From assembly GCF_041435095.1 (NCBI RefSeq), contig NZ_CP108025.1, positions 5,146,001 to 5,210,000 of the forward strand: 64,000 nt of DNA, given 5' to 3'. Every line of letters begins with the position of its first letter. The stretch's first letter is position 1. This document shows positions 31,958 to 45,978 of the stretch, in pieces. Position numbers and translations under genes: made by a program. Source of the stretch: Kitasatospora sp. NBC_00315. Lineage in GTDB: Bacteria > Actinomycetota > Actinomycetes > Streptomycetales > Streptomycetaceae. Below the pieces are notes generated by a model. It did no database searches. It saw only the letters and a program-made list of their open reading frames with translations, and was not told the origin of the DNA.

Positions 31958-32935
31958 ATGAGTACCGAAGGCGGGACCAAGGCACTGGTGGCGGCACTGT
32001 CCGCGAACCTGGCGATCGCGGCGGCCAAGTTCACGGCCTTCGGCTTCACCGGCTCCTCCTCGATGCTCGCCGAGGGCGTCCACTCCGTCGCGGACTCCGG
32101 CAACCAGGTGCTGCTGCTGGTGGGCGGCAAGCGCGCCCGCCGGGAGGCCGACGAGGAGCACCCGTTCGGATACGGGCGCGAGCGCTACATCTACGCCTTC
32201 CTGGTCGCCATCGTGCTGTTCAGCGTCGGCGGCCTGTTCGCGGTGTACGAGGGCTACGAGAAGATCCACGACCCGCACGAGCTCCGCGGCTGGGGCTGGG
32301 CGGTCGGGGTCCTGGTCTTCGCGATCCTGATGGAGGGCTGGTCCTTCCGCACCGCCATCAAGGAGTCCACCAAGGCCAAGGGCACGCTCGGCTGGGTGCA
32401 GTTCGTCCGCCGGGCGAAGGCACCGGAGCTGCCGGTCGTCCTGCTGGAGGACACCGGCGCGCTGATCGGCCTCGTCCTGGCCCTGCTCGGCGTCTCGCTC
32501 ACGGTGATCACCGGCAACGGCGTCTGGGACGGCGTCGGCACGCTCTGCATCGGCATCCTGCTGGTGGTCATCGCGGTGGTGCTGGCGGCCGAGACCAAGT
32601 CGCTGCTGCTCGGCGAGTCGGCCGACAGGGACACCGTGCAGCGGATCCGGGAGGCGCTGATCGACCACGACGCCGTCACCCGGGTGATCCACATGCGCAC
32701 CCTGCACCTCGGGCCGGAGGAGCTGCTGGTGGCGGCCAAGATCGGGGTCAACGCCGAGGACAGCGCCGCCCAGGTGGCGGAGGCGATCGACGCGGCCGAG
32801 GTCAGGGTCCGCCGGGCGGTCCCGATCGCCCGGGCGATCTACCTGGAGCCGGACGTCTACAGCGAGGAGAAGGCCGCCGCCGGGGACGACCCGCAGGCCA
32901 CGCCGGGCGGGCCGGGCCCCTCGGCCGCCCACTGA
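31958..32935 (+). CDS. Cation diffusion facilitator family transporter
   Basis: Proton-coupled efflux of divalent metals such as Zn, Co or Fe across the cytoplasmic membrane. The 325-residue protein has about six transmembrane helices; helix 2 carries the metal-site HSVADSGNQ (His and Asp), and the equivalent site in helix 5 reads VLLEDTGALIGL, keeping an acidic residue but with Glu-Asp where many members have His-x3-Asp. A cytoplasmic ferredoxin-like domain occupies about 240-310. ATG at 31958 begins MSTEGGTKALV. The altered helix 5 site suggests a non-zinc specificity, but this is inference. It is followed by two adjoining hairpins. Confidence 0.92.
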   Translation: MSTEGGTKALVAALSANLAIAAAKFTAFGFTGSSSMLAEGVHSVADSGNQVLLLVGGKRARREADEEHPFGYGRERYIYAFLVAIVLFSVGGLFAVYEGYEKIHDPHELRGWGWAVGVLVFAILMEGWSFRTAIKESTKAKGTLGWVQFVRRAKAPELPVVLLEDTGALIGLVLALLGVSLTVITGNGVWDGVGTLCIGILLVVIAVVLAAETKSLLLGESADRDTVQRIREALIDHDAVTRVIHMRTLHLGPEELLVAAKIGVNAEDSAAQVAEAIDAAEVRVRRAVPIARAIYLEPDVYSEEKAAAGDDPQATPGGPGPSAAH

Positions 32936-33235
32936 GCGTCCTCGTCCGCCGGCCGGTACGGCCGGATCCAGCCGTACCGGACCCGGCTTCCCGGGTCCTC
33001 GGTGTAGATTCGTCAGCAGAGCCAAACGTCGCTGCTGATGGCGGTCGATCGGTCACGGGCGGTCAGCCGCCCCCACCTGGTCGAGGGAGAGAGGTCCTCC
33101 GACGGATTGTGCCGTGCAGCAGGGAGCCGGTTCGCCGGCGGCCCTGGCGTTGCCGCGCATCCGCGGCCGCGCCGTGCTGCGACGCACACCGGACCTTGGC
33201 CCACGCCCCATCCCCATGCAGCGAGGAGCAGACGC
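32936..33235 (+). promoter_or_regulatory. Region before ahcY: promoter and long 5' leader
   Basis: After the CDF terminator a TAGATT -10-like box at 33005-33010 implies a 5' leader of about 220 bases. TCAGCAG (33013-33019) can pair with CTGCTGA (33032-33038) right at the start of the leader. The leader does not show the conserved core of the known S-adenosylhomocysteine riboswitch, so I do not call one. ribosome-binding site GAGGAG is at 33223-33228. Confidence 0.4.
32953..32998 (+). terminator. Twin hairpins after the CDF gene
   Basis: CCGGTACGGC pairs with GCCGTACCGG (10 bp, 32953-32980) and directly overlapping GGACCCGG pairs with CCGGGTCC around a CTTC tetraloop (32979-32998). The two share GG and are thus mutually exclusive or tandem. 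Confidence 0.65.
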
Positions 33236-34684
<1,449 letters not shown>

Positions 34685-34696
34685 GCCCCGCAGCGA

Positions 34697-34740
34697 ACGC
34701 ACGGACGGCCGGTGCCCTCGGGCACCGGCCGTCCGTGCGT
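34697..34740 (+). terminator. Very long intrinsic terminator of ahcY
   Basis: Arms 34697-34717 and 34720-34740 are perfectly complementary over 21 bases, so the loop is effectively formed by the CCCTCGGG centre. Confidence 0.9.
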
Positions 34741-34811
34741 CCGGGCCGTCCGTGCGTCCGGGCCGTCCGTGCGTCCGGGCCGTCCGTGCGTCCGGGCCGT
34801 CCGTGCGTTCG
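34727..34811 (+). repeat. Five 17-bp tandem repeats sharing the terminator arm
   Basis: GGCCGTCCGTGCGTCCG is repeated five times without gaps (the last copy has one T for C). Each unit contains GGCCGTCCGTGC, which is complementary to the left terminator arm at 34699-34710. Confidence 0.95.
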
Positions 34812-34874
34812 GGCGGAATGCCGGCGACGCCCGCCGAGCGGGGCGGACCGGGGCGGCGGCATAGGCTTCGGTCC

Positions 34875-35507
34875 ATGCCCAACGGCCGCTATGCGCTCTT
34901 CGACACCCACGATCACGCCCTGCTCGGCGAGGAGCGCTTCAGCTGCGCCCCCGGCCCGGCCGGCTGGCGATACGTCTCCAAGACGTACGGCCCGGACGGC
35001 GGCACGCTCGGCACCGTCGACCTCACCCTCGACTCGCGCGCCCGCCCGCTGCGGATGGAACTGCGGGCCGGCGGCTGGCAGGTGCGAGGCGGCGCGGTCG
35101 ACGGAGTGGCCTGGGTGCGGACCGGCGCGGCCGACCCGGCGGGCGGGAGCGCCGCCGAGGGCCACGACCGGGCGCACGGTTTCGCCGGACGCTCGCCCGG
35201 CTTTCTGGTCGCCACCGCGCGGATGCTCCGGCTGGAGCCGGGGGCCGGCACGCGGGTGCGGCTGGTCGCGTTCACGGAGCCGGTGCTGGCGCCCCGCACC
35301 TTCGACCAGGGCTGGCTGCTGGAGGGCACCGACACGCACGAGACCGACACCGGCCCGCTGCTGGTGGAGCGTTACCAGGTGGCGGACCTGGAGACCGGGG
35401 ATCAACAGGTGATCCACCTGGCGGGGGACGTGGTGCTGGCCGCGCCCGGTGTCGAGCTGGAGGAGCTGGCGTCGCCCCCCAACGTGTGGCCGGACTTCAC
35501 CGTCTGA
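34875..35507 (+). CDS. Conserved hypothetical protein
   Basis: A 210-residue all-beta-looking cytoplasmic protein (no signal peptide or membrane helix) that I do not recognise. It begins MPNGRYALFDTHDHALLGEERF and contains GWRYVSKTYGPDGGTLGTVDLTLDSRARPLRMEL, suggestive of a small barrel or FABP-like fold with repeated strands, and ends VWPDFTV. The codon bias is strongly genuine. ATG at 34875 lies 8 bases after a TAGGCT -10-like box (34862-34867), suggesting leaderless translation; an upstream in-frame start would run into the ahcY repeat array. No operon partner. Confidence 0.8.
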   Translation: MPNGRYALFDTHDHALLGEERFSCAPGPAGWRYVSKTYGPDGGTLGTVDLTLDSRARPLRMELRAGGWQVRGGAVDGVAWVRTGAADPAGGSAAEGHDRAHGFAGRSPGFLVATARMLRLEPGAGTRVRLVAFTEPVLAPRTFDQGWLLEGTDTHETDTGPLLVERYQVADLETGDQQVIHLAGDVVLAAPGVELEELASPPNVWPDFTV

Positions 35508-35573
35508 TGCCCGGCGCCGGGTGCCGTGACGCCTGATGCCGTGACGCCTGGACGACGCTGTCGTCGGCCGCCG

Positions 35574-36680
35574 TCAGGCGGGCGGGGCGAAACCGGCGTC
35601 GGGGGCGGCCGCGGGCTTCGCGAGGGAAGCCGGCGCGACCGCGGGCGCCTGTGCGGGGGCGGGCACCGGCGCGCCGGGACCCCAGGCGGGCGGCGCGGCC
35701 GTGGACGCGCCTTCGGAGGCACCCTGCGGGCCGCTCTCCGCCGCCCGGACCGCGTCGACCCGTACCGGGGCGGGCACCGCCGGCCGGGGCGGGTACGGGT
35801 ACGCGGGCTGCTGGGGCAGGTACGGGTACGGCTGCTGGGGCGGCGCGGCCACCGGCTGCGGGCCGGCCGGCCAGGGCGCGGCCCCCGCTGCCCAGGCCGC
35901 GGGCTGCCGGGCCGCGAAGGCATTCGCCCGGGCCCACTCGCGGCGCTGCCGCTCGGCCAGTACGGCACCGAGGTAGGCGGCCGGGTGCACCCCGGGCGGT
36001 GCCGGGTGGCCGGTGCGCGCGGCCAGATCCCCGGCCAGGCTCACGGCCATGGTCTGCGCCACCTGCGGGTCCAGCTGCCCGAGCCGCCCGAGCAGCTGCC
36101 GGATCGCCAGCCAGAGCCCCTCCGGGACGGCCGAGAGGTCCAGCGCCACCAACTCGCCGCCGAGCGCGTGCATCAGCTGCGGCGGCAGCGGCGGCAGGGA
36201 GACCCCGCCGCGTCCCGAACCGGGGACCCGCTCGCGCACCACCAGGGTGCCCGCGAAGATGTCGCCCAGCCGGCGCCCCTCGGGGGAGATCAGGGAGCAG
36301 ATCAGTGCGGGGATCCCGCTGAACGAGATGATCTCGAAGAAGCCCACCAGGCCGCGGACCAGCGAGTGCCGGAACCGCACCGGGCCGCCGTCCCTGCGCA
36401 CGACCCGCAGGCCGAGCGCGAGTTTGCCGAGTGACCGGCCACCGGACAGCGTCTCCACCATCACCGGCACCGCCACCAGGAAGAACACCATCATCGCGAG
36501 CACGGTGGCGGCCACGGCGGCGTCGTCGATCTCGGAGGCGGTCAGCGCCAGGACGAAGATCGCCACCAGGAAGGCCGCGGACTCGACCAGCAGGTCGAGC
36601 AGGACCGCCAGCGCTCGACTGGGGACCTTCGCCGCCCGTAGGCCGAGGACGACCGCCTCACCCGTCACCAGGTCGCTCAC
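35574..36680 (-). CDS. RDD family membrane protein
   Basis: A 368-residue membrane protein. The RDD domain (about 10-170) holds about four hydrophobic helices with the defining Arg-Asp-Asp-like features in the RALAVLLDLLVE and SLGKLALGLRVVRRDGGPVRF segments; ISPEGRRLGDIFAGTLVVRER closes the domain. A cytoplasmic region (about 180-270) and a long Pro/Ala/Gln-rich tail follow. Function in the family is mostly unknown, with salt-stress transport suggested for some. GTG at 36680 (VSDLVTGEAV) has GGACGGG upstream. It diverges from spoIIM across 259 bases, an arrangement I believe is common in Streptomyces. Confidence 0.88.
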   Translation of the reverse strand: MSDLVTGEAVVLGLRAAKVPSRALAVLLDLLVESAAFLVAIFVLALTASEIDDAAVAATVLAMMVFFLVAVPVMVETLSGGRSLGKLALGLRVVRRDGGPVRFRHSLVRGLVGFFEIISFSGIPALICSLISPEGRRLGDIFAGTLVVRERVPGSGRGGVSLPPLPPQLMHALGGELVALDLSAVPEGLWLAIRQLLGRLGQLDPQVAQTMAVSLAGDLAARTGHPAPPGVHPAAYLGAVLAERQRREWARANAFAARQPAAWAAGAAPWPAGPQPVAAPPQQPYPYLPQQPAYPYPPRPAVPAPVRVDAVRAAESGPQGASEGASTAAPPAWGPGAPVPAPAQAPAVAPASLAKPAAAPDAGFAPPA

Positions 36681-36939
36681 AACACCCGTCCGTTCCACTG
36701 CGTCGCCGACCGGGGAGAGGTGGCCGTCGGCCGGCACCGCGCAGACCGCCCCCGCGTCCCGTGGTCTGCAGCCGCCAACATACGGGCAGCCGCACCCGCC
36801 CGGGAAGGGCGGTCCGGCGCCGCCTGCGGCGGCCCGTCCGGGCTCTGGCAAGCTAGCCCCGCCCGTCTCTCTCCACAGCCCCACCTCCCGGCCTTCCGCA
36901 TCCCGACCTTCCGCTTCTCCCGATCATGGAGCGTGCCGC

Positions 36940-37944
36940 ATGGACCTGGACGTCTTCGTCACCACTCACCAGGGGGAGTGGGCCCGACTGGACGCCCTGA
37001 TCAGGACGCGGCGGCTCACCGGCGAGCAGGCCGACGAGCTGGTGACCCTCTACCAACGGGTCACCGGACACCTGGCCAAGGTGCAGGCCGCCGCCCCCGA
37101 TCCCACCCTCGAAGGGCGGCTGACCACCCTGGTCGCCCGCGGCCGTGACGCGGTGACCGGCAGTCGCAGTACCGGCTGGCACGACGTCGGCCGCTACTTC
37201 GCGGTCAGCTTCCCCGCCACGCTGTACCGCTCGCGCCGCTGGTGGATCCCGGTCGCCGTGGTCTCGCTCCTCGGCGCGGCCCTGGTCGCCTGGTGGGTGG
37301 CGAACCACCCGGAGATCCGTGACAGCCTCGCCGCGCCCGCCGAACTCCATGAGATGACCAGGCCGGGCGGTGCCTACGAGGCGTACTACTCCGACCGCCC
37401 CGCGAGTTCCTTCGCGGCCCAGGTGTGGACCAACAACGCCTGGATCGCCGCGCAGTGCCTGCTGTTCGGCATCGCCTTCGGCATCCCGGTCCTCTACGTG
37501 CTGGTCGGCAACGTCCTCAATCTCGGCATCGGGATCGGTCTGATGGCCTCGGCCGGGCGGCTGGGCCTCTTTCTCGGCCTGCTCGCCCCGCACGGCCTGC
37601 TGGAACTGACGGCGGTGTTCGTCGCCGGAGGTCTCGGGCTGCGTCTGGGCTGGACGATCGTCGATCCCGGCGCGCGCGACCGGCAGACCGCTCTGGCGGA
37701 GGAGGGCCGCGCCATGATCGGGGCGGTCATCGGGCTGGCCGTGGTGCTGTTCGTCAGCGGCATCCTCGAAGCCTTCGTGACTCCCTCCGGCCTGCCCACC
37801 TGGGCGCGAATCTCCATAGGCGCGCTCGCCGAGGTGCTATTCCTGCTCTACGCCCTGGTGCTGGGCCGCAGGGCGGCCGCCGGCGGCGAGTTCGGCGACG
37901 TGGACGCGGCGGACCGAGCGGACCTCCAGCCCGTCGCGGGCTGA
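36940..37944 (+). CDS. Stage II sporulation protein M (SpoIIM) family membrane protein
   Basis: A 334-residue polytopic membrane protein. After a soluble helical N terminus (1-85) come helices at about 98-118, 168-195, 200-220, 225-250 and 262-305. The family signature is around WTNNAWIAAQCLLFGIAFGIPVLYVLVGNVLNLG and LGLLAPHGLLELTAVFVAGGLGLRLGW. In Bacillus, SpoIIM forms the DMP engulfment machine with SpoIID and SpoIIP; Streptomyces does not engulf and lacks the partners, so this copy probably has another membrane role, perhaps with RDD and the MoxR/DUF58 genes found nearby. ATG at 36940 has GGAG 8 bases upstream. Confidence 0.92.
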   Translation: MDLDVFVTTHQGEWARLDALIRTRRLTGEQADELVTLYQRVTGHLAKVQAAAPDPTLEGRLTTLVARGRDAVTGSRSTGWHDVGRYFAVSFPATLYRSRRWWIPVAVVSLLGAALVAWWVANHPEIRDSLAAPAELHEMTRPGGAYEAYYSDRPASSFAAQVWTNNAWIAAQCLLFGIAFGIPVLYVLVGNVLNLGIGIGLMASAGRLGLFLGLLAPHGLLELTAVFVAGGLGLRLGWTIVDPGARDRQTALAEEGRAMIGAVIGLAVVLFVSGILEAFVTPSGLPTWARISIGALAEVLFLLYALVLGRRAAAGGEFGDVDAADRADLQPVAG

Positions 37945-38515
37945 CGGTGATGTGCTGACCATGCCTCTGACCTGCTAGTCTTCTGACATCCCGCACGGAC
38001 CATTGACGTGGTCCAAGAGGGCTAGTAGACTCAAACGGTTGCGTCGGACTGGACAACGGTCGGGCGCGGGCGCTAGTGTCTCCGACACCGCCGAATTCGA
38101 GGCAGAAAGCATTTACGGATGCCTGCTCGATGAGGTTGAAACCCTGGAACTGAGCACATCGAAACCTTTGATAGGCTTCGGAGCGAAGTCGCAGGAAATC
38201 CCCTCAGCGGGAATTCAGAGAATCAAACGGCCGGTAAAACGGACCGCGCGGATCTGATAAGCTGAGAACACGAAAGAACGAAGCGCCCGGAGAGACCGTG
38301 AGAGCGGCTCGAAGGAAGTGTCCGTTCCTTGAGAACTCAACAGCGTGCCAAAAGTCAACGCCAGATATGTTGACATCCCCGGCCCGGGTCGTTCGATCCG
38401 GGTTGGAGATTCCTTTGGTAACAAAACACTAGCGAGGACGCAGTGCGCGGGGCTTCCCTATTCCGGGGGTCGCCGCGCCGCTCAACGCGGGTGGCCGCTC
38501 GATTACGGGCAGACA
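37945..38515 (+). promoter_or_regulatory. rRNA operon promoter and leader region
   Basis: About 570 bases. The strongest promoter is TTGACG (38003-38008) with TAGACT (38026-38031) at 17 bp. A weaker TAGTCT lies at 37976-37981. Streptomyces rrn operons typically have several promoters, and other AT-rich boxes (for example TAGGCT near 38172) may serve. The leader includes CTTGAGAACTCAACAGCGTG (about 38328-38347), a conserved Streptomyces pre-rRNA element, the inverted repeat GTCAAC-N9-GTTGAC (38354-38374), and a CCCGG/CCGGG hairpin (about 38381-38401). No protein gene seen. Confidence 0.75.
38003..38031 (+). promoter_or_regulatory. rrn promoter
   Basis: TTGACG and TAGACT with 17-bp spacing, about 480 bases upstream of the mature 16S end. 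Confidence 0.75.
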
Positions 38516-43444
<4,929 letters not shown>

Positions 43445-43449
43445 CAGTT

Positions 43450-43482
43450 GCTCGCGTCCACTGTGTTGTTCTGAAACAACGA
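43450..43482 (+). repeat. 23S processing stem, right arm
   Basis: GCTCGCGTCCACTGTG and, after TT, GTTCTGAAACAACGA pair with the end of the ITS (40286-40318). Confidence 0.85.
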
Positions 43483-43533
43483 CCCCGTTTTTCCCGGGCC
43501 ACGGGGAGAGCGGTGCGGTGACAGTTTCATAGT

Positions 43534-43651
43534 GTTTCGGTGGTCATAGCGTGAGGGAAACGCCCGGTTACATTCCGAACCCGGAAGCTAAGCCTCACAG
43601 CGCCGATGGTACTGCAGGGGGGACCCTGTGGGAGAGTAGGACGCCGCCGAA
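43534..43651 (+). rRNA. rrf: 5S ribosomal RNA
   Basis: About 118 bases beginning GTTTCGGTGGTCATAGCGTG, with the conserved CCCGGTTACATTCCGAACCC loop region and a 3' end complementary to its 5' end. One copy, 90 bases after the 23S end. Confidence 0.97.
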
Positions 43652-43661
43652 CAATCATTCA

Positions 43662-43699
43662 CAGAGAACCCCCACCCGATTTCGGGTGGGGGTTCTCTG
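43662..43699 (+). terminator. rRNA operon terminator
   Basis: CAGAGAACCCCCACCCG and CGGGTGGGGGTTCTCTG are 17-base perfect arms around an ATTT loop, 11 bases after 5S. Confidence 0.95.
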
Positions 43700-43712
43700 C
43701 GTTTGTGCGGGA

Positions 43713-43718
43713 TACGAT
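43713..43718 (+). promoter_or_regulatory. -10 box for the DDE-protein gene
   Basis: TACGAT ends 6 bases before the ATG at 43725, consistent with a leaderless transcript starting at the ATG. The region for a -35 box overlaps the rRNA terminator. Confidence 0.4.
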
Positions 43719-43724
43719 CGCGGT

Positions 43725-44390
43725 ATGGCACGACCTGGCCCCAAGGCCCACCCCGAACCCCAGCCGCGTACCGAGCCCTTCAGCTTGTCGACCGACCCCT
43801 TCGCGATGGAGACCTCGCACGAGGTCGCCGGCCTCTACCTCGCTCCGCCGGAGCGCGTGCTCGCGCTGCACGTGGACGCGGAGACCCTGCTGCGGCCCAA
43901 GCTCCGGACCGCGTTGGAGACGTTGAAGGACGAGCCGCTGCCGGCCGCCGTCTCCACCCTGCTCAACGGCCTGGACAGCACCTCCGACACGGTGTCCGGG
44001 ACGCTGCACCGCCGTCGGCGCGGTGTGGCCTTCCGCCAGTACCTGACCCGGCTGGACAACGAGCTGCCCGAGGGCGGCGAGGTCCATCTGATCTGCGACA
44101 ACTACTTCACGCACAAGTCGCCGACGGTGATCAACTGGCTGCGGGTCCACCCGCGGTTCACCATGCACTTCGCGCCGGACGAGTCGGCCTGGCTCGCCCA
44201 TGTCGAGCGCTGGTTCGCCTACCAGGCGGCGCGCGAGGGCTTCCACGGGGACAGGTCCTCGGCGGTGGCGCTGGCGGGCGGGGTGACCGAGTGGCTGGCC
44301 CAGGACGGGAAGGCCGTCGGTGACGACCAGAAGGAGGCCGGCGAGGAGGCCGGAGCCGCCCCGTACGTCTGGGTGAAGCCGCGCTACTGA
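43725..44390 (+). CDS. IS630-type DDE-domain protein, trimmed and possibly domesticated
   Basis: A 221-residue protein corresponding to the catalytic half of IS630-family transposases. LALHVDAETLL, EVHLICDNYFTHKSPTVINW and FAPDESAWLAHVERWFAYQA align with the family pattern VDEK, LILDNYGTHK and ASWLNQVERWF, so all three acidic residues (D, D, E) appear kept. The N-terminal helix-turn-helix DNA-binding half is missing and an acidic, low-complexity C terminus (KEAGEEAGAAPYVWVKPRY) is added. I see no terminal inverted repeats around it. Codon usage is that of the host genome. It sits immediately after the rRNA terminator. It could be a decayed transposon or a co-opted nuclease-like protein. Confidence 0.75.
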   Translation: MARPGPKAHPEPQPRTEPFSLSTDPFAMETSHEVAGLYLAPPERVLALHVDAETLLRPKLRTALETLKDEPLPAAVSTLLNGLDSTSDTVSGTLHRRRRGVAFRQYLTRLDNELPEGGEVHLICDNYFTHKSPTVINWLRVHPRFTMHFAPDESAWLAHVERWFAYQAAREGFHGDRSSAVALAGGVTEWLAQDGKAVGDDQKEAGEEAGAAPYVWVKPRY

Positions 44391-44487
44391 GCGGGGACGG
44401 CCGAGCCCGCCGTGGTCGGATCGCCGTGGCCCGACCGCCGCGGTCCGACACCGTGGACCGACACCGTGGCCCGGCCCCCGCGCCGAC

Positions 44488-44512
44488 GGACCACCGCGGT
44501 GCCGGGTGGTCC
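44488..44512. terminator. Hairpin between convergent genes
   Basis: GGACCACC and GGTGGTCC, 8-bp arms, lie between the DDE-protein stop and the DUF58 gene stop. Confidence 0.5.
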
Positions 44513-44523
44513 GGGTGTGTCGC

Positions 44524-45834
44524 CTAAAGGCGGCCGGCCGCCTTCAGTGCCAGGTAGGCGTCGGCCAGGGCCGGGGCCAGGGCGGCCGGCGGGGCGTCCA
44601 GGACGGTGACTCCGTGGCGGGTCAGGTGCTCGGCGGTGTGGCGGCGCTCGGCGCGGGTCTGCTCCGCCGAAGCCGCGCCGTAGACGGCGTCCAGGGTGCC
44701 CCGGGCGGCGGCCAGCTCGTCCAGATGGGGATCGGAGACCGAGGCGAGCACCACCTCGTGCCGCTTGGTGAGCTGCGGCACGAGGGGCAGCAGACCGTCC
44801 TCCACGGGGCCGGCGTCCAGACCGGTCAGGATGACGACGAGAGACCGGTGCGGGGCCATCCGCAGGGCGGTGGAGACCAGTGAGCGCATGTCGGTCTCGA
44901 AGAGCGCGGGTTCCAGTACGGCCATCGCGTTGGTGAAGGCGGGCAGGATCTCGGACGGCGAACGGCCCGCCACCGAGGCCCGCTTGCGGACGTCGTGGGC
45001 GAGCAGATCGACCCGGTCACCGGCCCTGGTCGCCAGGGCGGTCAGAAGGAGAGCCGCGTCCAGCGCCGCGTCCAGCCGAGGGGCGTCGCCGACCCGGCCG
45101 GCCGAGGTGCGTCCGGTGTCGAGGACGACCAGGATGTGCCGGTCGCGCTCGGGACGCCAGGTACGGACGGCGACGGTCTGCCGGCGCGCACTGGCCCGCC
45201 AGTCGATCGAGCGGACGTCGTCACCCGGCAGGTACTCGCGCAGTGAGTCGAACTCGGTGCCCTGGCCACGGGTCAGGACCGAGGTGCGGCCGTCCAGTTC
45301 GCGCAGCCGGGCGAGCCTGGACGGCAGGTGCTTGCGGCTGGTGAACGGCGGCAGCGCGCGTACCGTCCACGGCACCAGATGGGAGCCCTGCCGGGCGGCC
45401 AGACCGAGCGGGCCGAGCGAGCGGACCGTCACCTTGTGCGCGTGGTGGTCGCCGCGCCGGGTGGGAGTGAGCACGGTGCTGAGCCGGCGGCGCTCGCCGG
45501 CCGGGACGAGGACGCTGTGCCGGGAGGCGCTGACGGCGAGTCCGGGGCGCCAGGCGGACGGTGGCCAGGCGTCCCGGATCCGGGCCCGCAGCGGGCGCCC
45601 GGCCGCGTTGGTGACGGCCAGTTCGACCGTCGCGGGTTCACCGAGGCGTACCGTCGTGTCGCCACTGCGGACGATCCGCAGCGAGCGTACGGGCGCGGCC
45701 AGCACGAGGTCGGCCAGCACGGCGAGGAACAGCACGCCGGTGACCGCGGCGACGCCGCCGAAGGACGGCGCGAGGAGGCCCACGACGAGCGCGCCGAGTG
45801 CGGCGAGCAGGGCGGTTCGCCCGGTGAGGGCCAT
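44524..45834 (-). CDS. DUF58 domain protein (von Willebrand-like)
   Basis: A 436-residue membrane protein that commonly works with MoxR ATPases. Two N-terminal helices (about 5-45) are followed by a beta region and then the DUF58 signature TEFDSLREYLPGDDVRSIDWRASARRQTVAVRTWRPE (about 190-230). The VWA-like metal-ion-dependent fold follows with ILVVLDTGRTSAGRV, where the DxS motif reads D-T-G. ATG at 45834 has TAGGAG 7 bases upstream. It is the last gene of the five-gene leftward operon from 50208. Role, by analogy, is a chaperone or complex-assembly partner to MoxR. Confidence 0.9.
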   Translation of the reverse strand: MALTGRTALLAALGALVVGLLAPSFGGVAAVTGVLFLAVLADLVLAAPVRSLRIVRSGDTTVRLGEPATVELAVTNAAGRPLRARIRDAWPPSAWRPGLAVSASRHSVLVPAGERRRLSTVLTPTRRGDHHAHKVTVRSLGPLGLAARQGSHLVPWTVRALPPFTSRKHLPSRLARLRELDGRTSVLTRGQGTEFDSLREYLPGDDVRSIDWRASARRQTVAVRTWRPERDRHILVVLDTGRTSAGRVGDAPRLDAALDAALLLTALATRAGDRVDLLAHDVRKRASVAGRSPSEILPAFTNAMAVLEPALFETDMRSLVSTALRMAPHRSLVVILTGLDAGPVEDGLLPLVPQLTKRHEVVLASVSDPHLDELAAARGTLDAVYGAASAEQTRAERRHTAEHLTRHGVTVLDAPPAALAPALADAYLALKAAGRL

Positions 45835-45978
45835 GCGGATGCTCCTAGCGACTGTCGTCTGAGGCCTGCGGATGGTGCGATGGCGTCGACGCGGGACCCT
45901 GGCCGACCCGACGGCGGCGGCCGGTCGGCACCGTCGGGTCGGCACCGCGGTCAGTGCCGAGTGGTCGGTGCCGAGCGG

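Noticed and set aside
28159..32130. 1323-codon open frame on the minus strand
   Set aside because: Antisense to DUF3499, manB, Trm112-like and SIS genes, all with clear motifs; no domain in the antisense product.
33001..33235. S-adenosylhomocysteine riboswitch before ahcY
   Set aside because: The GAGGAG near the start codon is a ribosome-binding site; the other conserved SAH riboswitch blocks are absent.
34727..34811. CRISPR-like array
   Set aside because: The 17-bp units are contiguous without spacers; they are a tandem duplication of a terminator arm.
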